The position numbers and the translations under genes are program-made. A stretch of DNA of 64,000 bases from positions 868,001 to 932,000 of the forward strand of contig JBMNJO010000001.1 in NCBI GenBank assembly GCA_050951725.1, given 5' to 3'. Origin of the DNA: DTU052 sp050951725. GTDB lineage: Bacteria > Bacillota > Syntrophomonadia > Syntrophomonadales > DTU052. Each line of letters opens with the position of its first letter. The stretch's first letter is position 1. The notes under the pieces are model-generated. The model had not been told where the DNA came from. It saw only the letters and a program-made list of their open reading frames with translations, and did no database searches. Shown here one piece after another: positions 35,228 to 43,965 of the stretch.

Positions 35228-35986
35228 TCACCCGATTTCCGACAGCAGTCCGCGGAGTCGCTTGAGGGCAGCTCTTTCAATGCGGGAGACCTGAACCTGA
35301 GAAATCCCCAGGTCATTGGCTATAGCCACCTGGGTTTCATCCTTAAAGAAGCGGCGCATAATAACTTCCCGCTCCCGGTAATCAAGCTTCTCTAATGCTT
35401 CCCGGAGAGCCACCTGTTCCAGGAAGTCCTCCTTTTCAAAATCCCCACCCAGTGTATCTATCAGTTTTAGTTTATCCCGGTCCTGATTGGAAAGAAGATC
35501 GTAGATCGACGCCGGAGACTGGCAGGCCTCCATTGCCAGTACAATGTCTTCCTTGTCAACGCCCAGCATGTCAGAGATTTCGCCGATAGTTGGATCCCGG
35601 CCGGTTTCAGCCCTTATCTTTTCCTCCGCCCACTTCACCCGGTAAAATGTCTCTTTCAGGCCTCGCTGCACTTTGAGAATTCCATCGTCCCGCAGGAATC
35701 GTTTGATCTCGCCAATGATCATCGGCACTGCATAGGTGGAAAACCGTACGTCAAAGTTGGTGTCGAATCTTTCGATGGCTTTGACCAGACCAATGCTTCC
35801 AACCTGAAATAGGTCCTCGTACTCGTTCCTGGTACCCTTGAAGCGCTCCATCACCAGGTAAATCAGACCGACATTGGCCTGAAACAGGGTTTCTTTTGCC
35901 TCCTGGTCACCCTCCTGGGCTGCCTTTATGAGGCGCAGTGTCTCCTCATGTGTAAACGCAGGCTGTTTTGGGGGGATGCCGGCCAT
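35228..35986 (-). CDS. sigF: RNA polymerase sporulation sigma factor SigF
   Basis: 252 residues. Region 2 contains YEDLFQVGSIGLVKAIERFD and RFSTYAVPMIIGEIKRFLRDDG, the SigF/SigG-type core-binding and -10 recognition segment; region 4 near the C-terminus (DETQVAIANDLGISQVQVSRIER) reads the -35. It directs early forespore transcription and is held inactive by SpoIIAB. Start ATG after GGAGGT; last gene of the spoIIA operon, 12 bases after spoIIAB. Confidence 0.96.
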   Translation of the reverse strand: MAGIPPKQPAFTHEETLRLIKAAQEGDQEAKETLFQANVGLIYLVMERFKGTRNEYEDLFQVGSIGLVKAIERFDTNFDVRFSTYAVPMIIGEIKRFLRDDGILKVQRGLKETFYRVKWAEEKIRAETGRDPTIGEISDMLGVDKEDIVLAMEACQSPASIYDLLSNQDRDKLKLIDTLGGDFEKEDFLEQVALREALEKLDYREREVIMRRFFKDETQVAIANDLGISQVQVSRIERAALKRLRGLLSEIG

Positions 35987-35998
35987 TAGCTGACCTCC

Positions 35999-36451
35999 CT
36001 ACTCCCCGAAGTCTTCCCCGGTGGGGAGCAGCGATTTGACCATATGGACACGGGTTCCGACCCCCACCTCGGAAGTAACCTCCAGGTCCTCCATAAATGA
36101 TTGCATAAAGACGAACCCCAGTCCCATCCGGTCCGACACCGAGGAGTAAGCCGGCTGCAGAGCGTGCTCGACATCCGCAATCCCACAACCCTTGTCTTCC
36201 ACCACAATATCGATGGTCTTTTCCTCCCGCAGTTTGATCTCCAGTATCACTACCCCGTCCGGGCGTTGGCCGTAACCATGGATGATGCTGTTGGAAACCG
36301 CTTCAGAGATAACCAGCTTCAGCTCTTCGATCTCCTCCAGGGTACAGTCCAGTTGGGATGCAAAGGCGGCCGCACAGGCGCGCGCAAAAGATATGTTTTC
36401 GGGTACGCTGGGAAACTCAAATCGAACCCAATTTTTTACCCCTGCAACCAA
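35999..36451 (-). CDS. spoIIAB: Anti-sigma F factor SpoIIAB
   Basis: About 150 residues (family about 146). A GHKL serine kinase: ELKLVISEAVSNSIIHGY (N box), VEDKGCGIAD (G1) and RMGLGFVFMQSFMEDL (G2). It binds and inhibits SigF and phosphorylates SpoIIAA. The open frame extends to 36496 and overlaps spoIIAA, but TTG 36451, 8 bases after the GGGGG that follows the spoIIAA stop, gives normal length and is preferred. Confidence 0.94.
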   Translation of the reverse strand: MVAGVKNWVRFEFPSVPENISFARACAAAFASQLDCTLEEIEELKLVISEAVSNSIIHGYGQRPDGVVILEIKLREEKTIDIVVEDKGCGIADVEHALQPAYSSVSDRMGLGFVFMQSFMEDLEVTSEVGVGTRVHMVKSLLPTGEDFGE

Positions 36452-36464
36452 TACAAAAACCCCC

Positions 36465-36797
36465 TTAGTTTTTGAAAACCTCGTTTTCGGTGTCATAAAC
36501 TGTTATCAGTTTCTTAATTCCGGAAAGCTCCAGAACTCTCGAGACTGATGGCCGGGCACGAACTATATACATCTTGCCCCCCTGGCCGGTTATCTTCTTG
36601 TACCTTCCCAGGATGAAACCAAGGCCCGAGCTATCAATGAATGAGACTCCGCCCAGGTCCAGTATTATGGCTTTATAACTGTCTTTTTTTAATCTCTCAT
36701 CAATGATTTCACGCAGTTCGTCCGCTGTCGCCAGATCGATTTCCCCCTTGATCCTGGCCATCAGCGTATCCCGTATTGATTCCAAATCTACATGCAA
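36465..36797 (-). CDS. spoIIAA: Anti-anti-sigma factor SpoIIAA
   Basis: 110 residues of STAS fold. The phosphorylated serine lies in SFIDSSGLGFILGRYK. Dephosphorylated SpoIIAA releases SigF from SpoIIAB in the forespore. TTG start; its ribosome binding site GGAGGGAAGG (36810-36801) is the 3' arm of a 14-bp hairpin, and a SigH promoter lies just upstream (see those entries). First gene of spoIIAA-AB-sigF. Confidence 0.95.
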   Translation of the reverse strand: MHVDLESIRDTLMARIKGEIDLATADELREIIDERLKKDSYKAIILDLGGVSFIDSSGLGFILGRYKKITGQGGKMYIVRARPSVSRVLELSGIKKLITVYDTENEVFKN

Positions 36798-36848
36798 AAG
36801 CCTTCCCTCCTGGTGTTTTTATTACTTATTCGCTGGAGGAAAGGCTTT
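36797..36848 (-). promoter_or_regulatory. Hairpin that occludes the spoIIAA ribosome binding site
   Basis: On the minus strand AAAGCCTTTCCTCC (36848-36835) pairs with GGAGGGAAGGCTTT (36810-36797): 14 base pairs, one G-U. The 3' arm contains the spoIIAA Shine-Dalgarno and touches its TTG start. Only RNA reading through from dacF contains both arms; a TTTT after the stem also gives it a terminator form. Confidence 0.65.
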
Positions 36849-36855
36849 CTCCTCC
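36826..36855 (-). promoter_or_regulatory. SigH promoter of the spoIIA operon
   Basis: Minus strand GGAGGAGAA (36855-36847) fits the SigH -35 RNAGGAWWW at 8 of 9 positions; a 12-base spacer follows; AGCGAATAA (36834-36826) fits the -10 RNNGAATWW perfectly. The expected start (near 36819) falls inside the hairpin loop. In B. subtilis spoIIA is also SigH- and Spo0A-dependent. Confidence 0.7.
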
Positions 36856-36868
36856 CAATATCTGGGAT

Positions 36869-38014
36869 TTACAGCAGAAATATTTTGTTAAGGGCCTTCC
36901 TTACAGTCTTGAAGGGCGAGGCCTTGGCGATGTCCTTGGCCGCTACCAGCGGAACTTTTTTGATCAACTTGCCATCGATGAACACCTGGGCCTCCCCGAG
37001 GGGGTCACCTTTCTTTACCGGGGCATTCACGTAACCAGTAATCTTCCGTTCCCATGTCACCTGTTTTTCCTGCCCTTTCTCGCAAATGGTGCCGATATTG
37101 CCCGCAGCGACCACTTCCACGGCTTCACTTACCCCTTTACCTACCCGGGTCAGGCCGCAGACCGCGCCCTGATTCGCAAACTCTTTATAGGCATAACGGG
37201 CAAATCCGTAGTTGAAGATTGTCATCGAATCCCGGAAGTTACCCCTGGGCTCCGGGCAACCCATTACCGTTGCCACCAAACGCAGGTCGTTACGCTTCAC
37301 GGTGGATACCAAGCAGTATTTGGCCTCGTTGGTCCATCCGGTTTTAAAGCCATCAGCCCCTTCATACCACCAGAGGAGCTTGTTGGTATTGTAGAGCACG
37401 AATTCGCCGCCACGCAGGTCATATTCCTTGATGGAAGTAAGCTCCATGATCTCGGGATAGTTAAGTGCAAACCGGCCCAGGGTGACCATGTCCCGGGCAC
37501 TGCTGTAATGATTGGGATCAGGCAGTCCATAGGCATTTACATAGTGGGTGTTTTTCATGCCCAGTTCCGAAGCCTTCTGATTCATCTTTTCGACAAAGGC
37601 CTCATGACTGCCTTCCAGGTGTTCGGCGACCGCTACACAGGAGTCATTAGCCGATCCTACGGCGATGGCCACCAGCATGTCGCGATAGGTCATCTTTTCA
37701 CCCGGTTCCAGGTAGATTTGAGATCCGCCCAGGCGCCAGGCATTTTCGCTGGCCACAACCGTTTCTTCGTAGCTCACCCGGTCATCCCGCAGAGCCTCCA
37801 CTGCCAATACCAGGGTCATCAGCTTGGTCATACTGGCAGGAGCCAAACGTTTGTCCGCATCCTTTTCGTATAGTACCTTGCCGGAGTCGGCATCAACCAG
37901 CAGTGCTGATTCGGCGGTGATTTCCAGGACATCTGCAGCCCGGGCCACAGGAACGCACATTCCTATCATAACAGCCACAACAAGAAACAAGGAAAGCCAT
38001 TTTCTTAAGACCAC
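36869..38014 (-). CDS. dacF: Sporulation D-alanyl-D-alanine carboxypeptidase
   Basis: 381 residues. Signal peptide at the N-terminus (LRKWLSLFLVVAVMIG, cleavage near ARA). Catalytic motifs: SxxK in APASMTKLM, SxN in SANDSC, KTG in DGFKTGWT. A penicillin-binding protein 5 family enzyme that trims D-Ala from peptidoglycan stem peptides. Location directly upstream of spoIIAA identifies it as DacF, which acts on spore cortex or germ wall. GTG start after GGAGGGG. The C-terminal beta domain and amphipathic anchor region are present. Confidence 0.92.
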   Translation of the reverse strand: MVLRKWLSLFLVVAVMIGMCVPVARAADVLEITAESALLVDADSGKVLYEKDADKRLAPASMTKLMTLVLAVEALRDDRVSYEETVVASENAWRLGGSQIYLEPGEKMTYRDMLVAIAVGSANDSCVAVAEHLEGSHEAFVEKMNQKASELGMKNTHYVNAYGLPDPNHYSSARDMVTLGRFALNYPEIMELTSIKEYDLRGGEFVLYNTNKLLWWYEGADGFKTGWTNEAKYCLVSTVKRNDLRLVATVMGCPEPRGNFRDSMTIFNYGFARYAYKEFANQGAVCGLTRVGKGVSEAVEVVAAGNIGTICEKGQEKQVTWERKITGYVNAPVKKGDPLGEAQVFIDGKLIKKVPLVAAKDIAKASPFKTVRKALNKIFLL

Positions 38015-38098
38015 AAGAGATCCCCTCCACTGTCTTTTACAGTATATTTATTGGCTTTCCCGGTTCATTATTCCGTAGATTATTGGGCTTTAGACAGG

Positions 38099-39406
38099 CT
38101 AATCACTGACCGTGCCCAGGAGTATCGGTGCGAGCTTGGGCGGTTGTTCTCCCCAGGTATAAACACCGGGCCAGGCTTTTCTGGCCGCTTCCAGCTTCAC
38201 GGGATCGTTGGCGCAGAGTATTGCCAGGGTGTCGTTAACCTCTACCAGGTCTCCGGTTTTTCGGCAGAGCTTCACGCCCACTGCATGGTCAATTGGTTCC
38301 CCGGTTCTTTCCCGCCCGGCACCGAGCCGCATCACTATCCGACCGATCTCATCAGTCGCCAGACTCTGTATATACCCGGCGCGGTCGGAGCGAACCTCCA
38401 CCTGCAGGCTTACCGGGTTAACTTCTGCTATCCGTTCCAGGTCGTCTGCCCGTCCGCCCTGAGCGTTTACCATCTCACAAAGCTTCTCAAAACCCTGCCC
38501 GCTGGTAAGGATTCCTTCCACCATGGCACGAGCCTCCTCAATGCTGGGAGCTGCACCCCCCAGGTACACCATATGAGAGGCCAGGATCAGGGATAGCTCG
38601 GTCAGGTCTCCCGGGCCCTGTCCCCGCAGGGTATCCACGGCTTCCTGAATTTCCAGGGCGTTCCCGATCGCTTGGCCCAGGGGACGGTTCATATCGCTGA
38701 GAATGGCCGAGACCCGACGCCCGGCCTGCTGACCAATGGACACCATGCTCTCTGCCAGTTCGGTGGCCTGATCCAGGTCTTTCATGAAGGCCCCCTGGCC
38801 TACCTTTATATCCAGCACTATGCCATCAGCCCCGGAGGCGATCTTCTTGCTCATTACACTGCTGGCGATCAGCGGTATGCTGTCTACGGTCGCGGTGACG
38901 TCGCGGATAGCATAAAGTATCTTGTCGGCCGGAACCAGGTTGCCGGTCTGGGAAATCACGGCTGCCTTGATGCGATTGACCTGGTCGGTAAACTCCTGCC
39001 GGCTGAGCTCGGTCCGGAAACCGGGTATTGACTCAAATTTGTCTATGGTCCCCCCGGTAAAACCCAGCCCTCGACCAGAGAGTTTGGCTACCGGTACCCC
39101 GGCTGCCGCACACAAGGGTACCACTACCGGGGTGGTTTTGTCCCCTACCCCTCCAGTGCTGTGCTTATCAACCTTTATGCCTTCAATGGCTGACAGGTCC
39201 ATGACCTCGCCAGAGTAAGCCATGGCCAGGGCCAGGTCGCTGGTCTCCCGCCGGGTCATCCCCTGAAAGTATACGGCCATGGCCCAGGCCGCTGCCTGGT
39301 AGTCAGCGACCATATCACCGACCAGACCTCTGATGAAGTATTCGATCTCTTCCCGGGTCAGCTCCCGTCCATCCCGTTTAGATCTGATAATATCTTCAGC
39401 GTTCAC
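38099..39406 (-). CDS. pdp: Pyrimidine-nucleoside phosphorylase
   Basis: About 435 residues, normal length. The thymidine phosphorylase family signature is complete: DKHSTGGVGDKTTP, KLSGRGLGFTGGT. It splits uridine/thymidine with phosphate to base and (deoxy)ribose-1-phosphate, which DeoB then converts to the 5-phosphate. GTG 39406 has AAGG 7 bases upstream and begins at NAEDIIRSKRDG, as in relatives; the longer frame to 39445 runs into the IS end. The IS target lies only about 26 bases before this start, so the native operon link to deoB is cut. Confidence 0.93.
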   Translation of the reverse strand: MNAEDIIRSKRDGRELTREEIEYFIRGLVGDMVADYQAAAWAMAVYFQGMTRRETSDLALAMAYSGEVMDLSAIEGIKVDKHSTGGVGDKTTPVVVPLCAAAGVPVAKLSGRGLGFTGGTIDKFESIPGFRTELSRQEFTDQVNRIKAAVISQTGNLVPADKILYAIRDVTATVDSIPLIASSVMSKKIASGADGIVLDIKVGQGAFMKDLDQATELAESMVSIGQQAGRRVSAILSDMNRPLGQAIGNALEIQEAVDTLRGQGPGDLTELSLILASHMVYLGGAAPSIEEARAMVEGILTSGQGFEKLCEMVNAQGGRADDLERIAEVNPVSLQVEVRSDRAGYIQSLATDEIGRIVMRLGAGRERTGEPIDHAVGVKLCRKTGDLVEVNDTLAILCANDPVKLEAARKAWPGVYTWGEQPPKLAPILLGTVSD

Positions 39407-39437
39407 TGTCTCACCTTCTCCCAGAGTATTGAATATT

Positions 39438-41341
39438 GATTCCACTGCAAAAACCCCAAAAATATTGTAAAACAGCAGGATAAACCACTGTGAATATTGA
39501 AGTAATAGTTAGATATTTAAAGCAAATAAAAGATAAACTAACTTTAGGGTGGTTTTGCAGTATGTTCCGTAAAAACGATAGTCACTATCAAGATGAACTT
39601 TTTAGCCATTACCAGTCCATGAGACCAAGTGTAGCCAAACTACTAAACAAAACCTGGGCACCAGTTTTCTATGAACATGTTTTTTGTAAAATCAACGAAG
39701 ATCTGTTTGCCCCCATGTATTGTCTTGATACCGGCAGACCCAATGTTCCAGTTAATATACTGATGTCATTAGAGATTATCAAAAACATGTTTGGTTATAC
39801 TGATCAAGAATTAATCGAGCAGTTCTACTTTAACTTCCAGGTCAATTATGCCCTAGGTATAAGAAACCTGGGTGAGGTTTACCTGGCTGAACGTACCCTT
39901 TACGAATTCAGAGAAAGAGTTTATAGGCACATATTAGAGTATCCCGAGCAAGATGAAGTGATTTTCCAACAGTTTGAAATCCTAACCAAGAATTTTATCG
40001 AACAAGCCGGGATAAAAACCGATGACCAGCGTATGGATTCTACCTTGATTTCTCCCAATATCAAGAAAGCCGGTAGACTCTCGTTAGCCCTGGATGTATT
40101 GGTTCAAGCGGTAAGAGGCATTGCTTCTAACATGCTTTCCGATAATCTCAAACAAGTGTTAAGAGATAGCTTCAGAACTGATTTACTATACAGAACTAGA
40201 AATCAGGAACTGGAAAGCAGGTTCCAGAAAGTCCTTAACCTCATGCAAGAGGTAGATAACTTGGCAAATAAGGATCGTAACCTTGCTTCAAAACGAGAAA
40301 TGGTTCTGCTTAAGCGTTTTCTAGGCGAACAGGCTGCCTTCGATGAATCTAAGGGAATATGGCTCGCCAAGCCCAGTAGTGAAATTGAAAGCGGTTCCCT
40401 GCAATCAGCTTATGATAGTGACGCTACCTTCCGTAACAAAGCGGGTAAGAACCATAGCGGCTACGTTTTAAACGTGAGCGAAACCAGTAGCAAAGAAAAC
40501 CCGATTCAGGTGATTACCGACTTTTCAGTACAACCCAATAACATCAGCGATGTAGAGATGGCTAAGGAGCGCATACCCATCATCAAACAAAGGACGGATG
40601 TAAAGGACATCTACTTAGATGGAGGTTACTACGGCCAAGAGGTCATAGAAATGGCAGATGAGCTAGAGGTTAACCTACACTATACAGATATGACCGGACG
40701 TAAGGCTCCATCAGATAAACTTTCCACAACCAGTTTTAAGTTTGATGATGATATGAAAATAATCAGTTGTCCCCAGGGCAAGATCCCATTTAGAAGCGAT
40801 TTCAATCCCGGTTCCAAGACTAGCAGTTGCCACTTCAAACACGAGGATTGCCAAGGATGCCCGAATTTTGATATATGTCCAGTAAAGACCCAGAAGAAAG
40901 ACCGGATATTACGGGTTAGTTTAAAAACCATCCAGGCTGACCGGGTTAGAGATCAAATACACAATATTGCGGTCAGACGTGAAAACACCAGTTATCGTGC
41001 TGGAATCGAAGCAACCAACTCCGCTCTAAAAAGAGGGGAAGATCTGAATAACCTTTACACACGTGGCGTGCTAAAAACTTACTTGGTCACTGCTTACAAA
41101 ATTATAGCCCGAAATATTAAGCAGTTTTCCCGGATGGCTCTGGGCAAGCTAAGGAAGCCGAAAAGGCCAAAAGCAGGGATATTATGCCCAAATTTAGGTT
41201 AACGAACACAAAACCATAGTAATGGAGGTCTAAATTAGCGATCTTCAGTTGAAAAAGAACTTTTTGAGCTATCTGCTCAAGACAATTTTTACTATTGAAA
41301 ACCCCCATAGGGGTTAAACAACCTGTTTTTGCAGTGGAATC
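39438..41341 (+). mobile_element. IS1182-like insertion sequence
   Basis: Ends are perfect 17-bp inverted repeats GATTCCACTGCAAAAAC (39438-39454) and its complement (41325-41341). AATATT at 39432-39437 and 41342-41347 is a 6-bp target duplication, itself a palindrome. One intact transposase gene fills the element, and ACCCCCATAGGGGTT near 41300 is a hairpin after it. Total 1904 bp. Its AT content is higher than its neighbours. Perfect ends and an intact gene suggest recent insertion. Confidence 0.88.
39490..41202 (+). CDS. IS1182-family-like DDE transposase
   Basis: 570 residues, apparently intact. The N-terminal DUF772-like helical domain (PNVPVNILMSLEIIKNMFG) is followed by a DDE catalytic region: first Asp in DDQRMDSTLIS, second in DIYLDGGYYG, Glu likely in RAGIEATNSALKR. 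A Cys-rich insert (CHFKHEDCQGCPNFDICP) near 445-465 is typical of this group. Start GTG 39490. It catalyses cut-and-paste or copying of its own element. Codon use is more AT-rich than neighbours, as expected for a recent arrival. Confidence 0.88.
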   Translation: MNIEVIVRYLKQIKDKLTLGWFCSMFRKNDSHYQDELFSHYQSMRPSVAKLLNKTWAPVFYEHVFCKINEDLFAPMYCLDTGRPNVPVNILMSLEIIKNMFGYTDQELIEQFYFNFQVNYALGIRNLGEVYLAERTLYEFRERVYRHILEYPEQDEVIFQQFEILTKNFIEQAGIKTDDQRMDSTLISPNIKKAGRLSLALDVLVQAVRGIASNMLSDNLKQVLRDSFRTDLLYRTRNQELESRFQKVLNLMQEVDNLANKDRNLASKREMVLLKRFLGEQAAFDESKGIWLAKPSSEIESGSLQSAYDSDATFRNKAGKNHSGYVLNVSETSSKENPIQVITDFSVQPNNISDVEMAKERIPIIKQRTDVKDIYLDGGYYGQEVIEMADELEVNLHYTDMTGRKAPSDKLSTTSFKFDDDMKIISCPQGKIPFRSDFNPGSKTSSCHFKHEDCQGCPNFDICPVKTQKKDRILRVSLKTIQADRVRDQIHNIAVRRENTSYRAGIEATNSALKRGEDLNNLYTRGVLKTYLVTAYKIIARNIKQFSRMALGKLRKPKRPKAGILCPNLG

Positions 41342-41532
41342 AATATTGATTCAACGCCGCGCTTTCTCTTGACAGGACGTTCTATAAAAGCCCCAGGTTA
41401 TCCCTGGCAGTTCTTCTCGTCAAGGCCCAACTACCGGCCAATACGCAATTGGGCAGCGAATACTCATGCATTTATATTGGGGGATTAAGACTTCGCGGTG
41501 GGGCATTGACCCGGAACTAAGTCATTTCCCTT

Positions 41533-42720
41533 TTAATTTCGCGGCTGGTTCAGCAGCAGGCTGGTAAAACTCTGGCCGGGAAGCTCGTCCCCCGGAGCAC
41601 CAAGCAGGTCAATGACCGTTTTACCCAGGTCGGCGAAACTCTCCCTTATACCCAGGTTAGTGCCTACCCTAACCTCTTTCCCAACCACCAGGAGCGGTAC
41701 GTACTCCCGTGAGTGGTCAGTGCTGGGAGTGGTAGGGTCACACCCGTGGTCGGCGGTAAAAATAAGGACGTCACTATCCCGCAGCCGATCTATCATACCC
41801 GGAATTGCACGGTCGACCTCCTCCAAAGCCCGGCCATAACCCTCCGGGTCGTTGCGGTGCCCATACTTCGTATCAAAATCCACCAGGTTGGCAAACACCA
41901 GTCCCCGGCGATCAGAATCGATGGTCTCTATTATCTTCCTTATACCCTCGTTGTTATTTCCGCTGGGAATGTGGTGGGTGATCCCGCGACCGGCAAAGAT
42001 ATCCTTTATCTTGCCAATCCCGGTGGTTTCATAGCCATTCTTCACCAGGACATCCAATACCGTAATTTCCGGCGGTTCCAGGGAATAGTCATGCCGATTC
42101 TCGGTGCGCACGAAACTGCCGGTTGCTCCCAGAAATGGCCTGGCAATCACCCGGGCGACTCCGTGTTCCCCCTTGAGCATGTCCCGGGCCACCTGGCATA
42201 TCTGGTATAGCTCCGCGAGGGGTATAACCTCCTCGTGCGCCGCTATCTGAAATACACTGTCCGCCGAGGTATAAACGATGGGACAGCCGGTTTTTATATG
42301 CTCCTCGCCCAGTTCGGCAATAATCTCGGTCCCAGAGGCTACCTTGTTCCCCAGCACGCGGCGGCCAATAGCCTGTTCGAACCTCGCGATCAGGTCTGGC
42401 GGAAAGCCCTGGGGATAAACAGGAAAAGGCCTCCTGGTTATGAGGCCCATTAGCTCCCAGTGACCGGTAGTGGTGTCCTTGCCCTCGGACACCTCAGCCA
42501 TCCGGCCCCAGGCGGCCTGGCATCCAGGTACCGGCCGGATACCCTGCACTGGTATTATGTTTCCCAATCCCAGGCGCTCCAAGTTGGGAAGGCTTATCCC
42601 TCCCAGGGCCCGGGCTGTATTGCCCAGAGTATTGCTCCCTTCGTCACCGTATTTCGCTGCGTCTGGCAACTCTCCTACTCCCAAACTGTCCAAAATCACT
42701 ACTATAACGCGATCAATAAT
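41533..42720 (-). CDS. deoB: Phosphopentomutase, probably started at ATT
   Basis: About 395 residues of the alkaline phosphatase superfamily. Metal and active-site motifs: ILDSLGVGELPDA, KDTTTGHWELMG, DFDTKYGHRND, FTADHGCDPTTPSTDHSRE. It interconverts (deoxy)ribose-1- and 5-phosphate. The first conserved strand (DRVIVVILDS) needs codons upstream of GTG 42699; no ATG, GTG or TTG is available in frame between that and the xerD stop (TGA 42741-42739). AGGAGG (42735-42730) lies 9 bases before ATT 42720, so ATT is the likely start. GTG 42699 would cut off the metal-binding strand. Confidence 0.9.
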   Translation of the reverse strand: MIDRVIVVILDSLGVGELPDAAKYGDEGSNTLGNTARALGGISLPNLERLGLGNIIPVQGIRPVPGCQAAWGRMAEVSEGKDTTTGHWELMGLITRRPFPVYPQGFPPDLIARFEQAIGRRVLGNKVASGTEIIAELGEEHIKTGCPIVYTSADSVFQIAAHEEVIPLAELYQICQVARDMLKGEHGVARVIARPFLGATGSFVRTENRHDYSLEPPEITVLDVLVKNGYETTGIGKIKDIFAGRGITHHIPSGNNNEGIRKIIETIDSDRRGLVFANLVDFDTKYGHRNDPEGYGRALEEVDRAIPGMIDRLRDSDVLIFTADHGCDPTTPSTDHSREYVPLLVVGKEVRVGTNLGIRESFADLGKTVIDLLGAPGDELPGQSFTSLLLNQPRN

Positions 42721-42738
42721 TTTGTATCTCCTCCTGTT

Positions 42739-43626
42739 TCAGGCCCGGGGATGGCTCTTTTGATAAACCTCCCGCAGGTGAGCTTTGGTCAAATGAGTAT
42801 AGATTTGAGTAGTGCTTATATCGGCATGTCCCAGCATCTCCTGTACTGAACGCAGGTCAGCGCCGTTCTCCAGGAGATGAGTGGCAAAGGAGTGCCGTAG
42901 CGTGTGAGGAGTTACCTCCTTGGATATCCCCGCCTGTTCAACATGCTTGTTCAGCAGTTTCCAGAAACCCTGGCGGGTCATTTTTCTACCCTTAGCATTT
43001 ACAAAAAGGGTGCGATTAACAGTACCCTTGATCAGTTTTTGACGGGAACGTCCAATGTAACGCTCCACCCAAAAGCTGGCGGTCTTGCCTACCGGCACAA
43101 TCCGTTCTTTACGGCCTTTTCCCAGACAACGGACATAGCCTGCTTGGAGGTTGATGTCATCAACCTCCAGAGACAACAACTCTGAGACCCGGAGTCCAGT
43201 CGCGTACATCAGCTCAAACATAGCCCGATCCCGCAGACCGGTCAAGGATACCACGTTGGGACTGGACAGCAGTCGGTCTACCTCCTGAATCGTCAACACC
43301 TCCGGGAGTTTGCGACGAATCTTGGGGCTTTCCAGGTTGTCCGCCGGGTTGATCGTGATATGTCCCTCAATTATCAGGAACCGGAAGAAAGATTTGATGC
43401 TGGAAAGATGGCGGGCGGAACTGGAAAAAGCGGCTCCCTCATCTAGTAACTGACCCACAAATGCAAGGATGTCGGAGCGTTTAACATCCCCCGGTTTTTC
43501 TATCTTCTGTTGCTTCAAGTAAGCCAGAAACTTTGACAGGTCGCGGCCATAGGCTTCCAAGGTATTCTCAGATAAACCCTTCTCAAACTTGAGATACTCC
43601 AAAAAGCCGTCCAGGTATTTTTTCAT
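42739..43626 (-). CDS. xerD: Tyrosine recombinase XerD
   Basis: 295 residues. N-terminal SAM-like core-binding domain, then catalytic domain with the R-H-R-H-Y set: TGLRVSELL, HTLRHSFATHL, LGHADIST, and the nucleophile in QIYTHL. XerD with XerC resolves chromosome dimers at dif. ATG after GGGAGG. It sits between yqzK and deoB as in Bacillus. The dif site is not in this window as far as I can see. Confidence 0.95.
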   Translation of the reverse strand: MKKYLDGFLEYLKFEKGLSENTLEAYGRDLSKFLAYLKQQKIEKPGDVKRSDILAFVGQLLDEGAAFSSSARHLSSIKSFFRFLIIEGHITINPADNLESPKIRRKLPEVLTIQEVDRLLSSPNVVSLTGLRDRAMFELMYATGLRVSELLSLEVDDINLQAGYVRCLGKGRKERIVPVGKTASFWVERYIGRSRQKLIKGTVNRTLFVNAKGRKMTRQGFWKLLNKHVEQAGISKEVTPHTLRHSFATHLLENGADLRSVQEMLGHADISTTQIYTHLTKAHLREVYQKSHPRA

Positions 43627-43687
43627 GCGGTCCTCCCAAATCCAGCCTTTGAAGAGTAGTTTGACAGCGCCCTGATTTTTCCTGCTT

Positions 43688-43951
43688 CTATTCCCGCTCT
43701 TCGTAATAGAAATCTTGCAGTTTTAAGACATACTGATCCATGGTTGCGTCGAACCAGGTCTTCTCACTGGGTTCGGTTCGCATCGGTCCAATCTCCTGGC
43801 TTTGCTCCTGGAACCAGGTCGATACCGCCGGTCCATAGTTGTTGTACAAGCTGATTGCTCCGGGAACCAACAGCCCCAGGGCCACCAAAACCACCAGAAC
43901 TTTGCCGAGAGTTTTAATTTTTTGTCTGAAATTGCTGATGACAATATACAT
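43688..43951 (-). CDS. yqzK: Small YqzK-like (DUF4227) membrane protein
   Basis: 87 residues with one transmembrane segment (about 15-36, LGKVLVVLVALGLLVPGAI) and an acidic extracellular tail ending YYEERE. Size, single helix and position between spoIIM and xerD match B. subtilis YqzK (DUF4227); sequence similarity was judged by eye only. AAGGAG precedes the ATG. Function unknown. Confidence 0.65.
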   Translation of the reverse strand: MYIVISNFRQKIKTLGKVLVVLVALGLLVPGAISLYNNYGPAVSTWFQEQSQEIGPMRTEPSEKTWFDATMDQYVLKLQDFYYEERE

Positions 43952-43965
43952 TTAGATCTCACTCC

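Noticed and set aside
36776..37873. Long plus-strand frame opposite dacF
   Set aside because: Mirror of the conserved dacF frame; no recognisable protein features.
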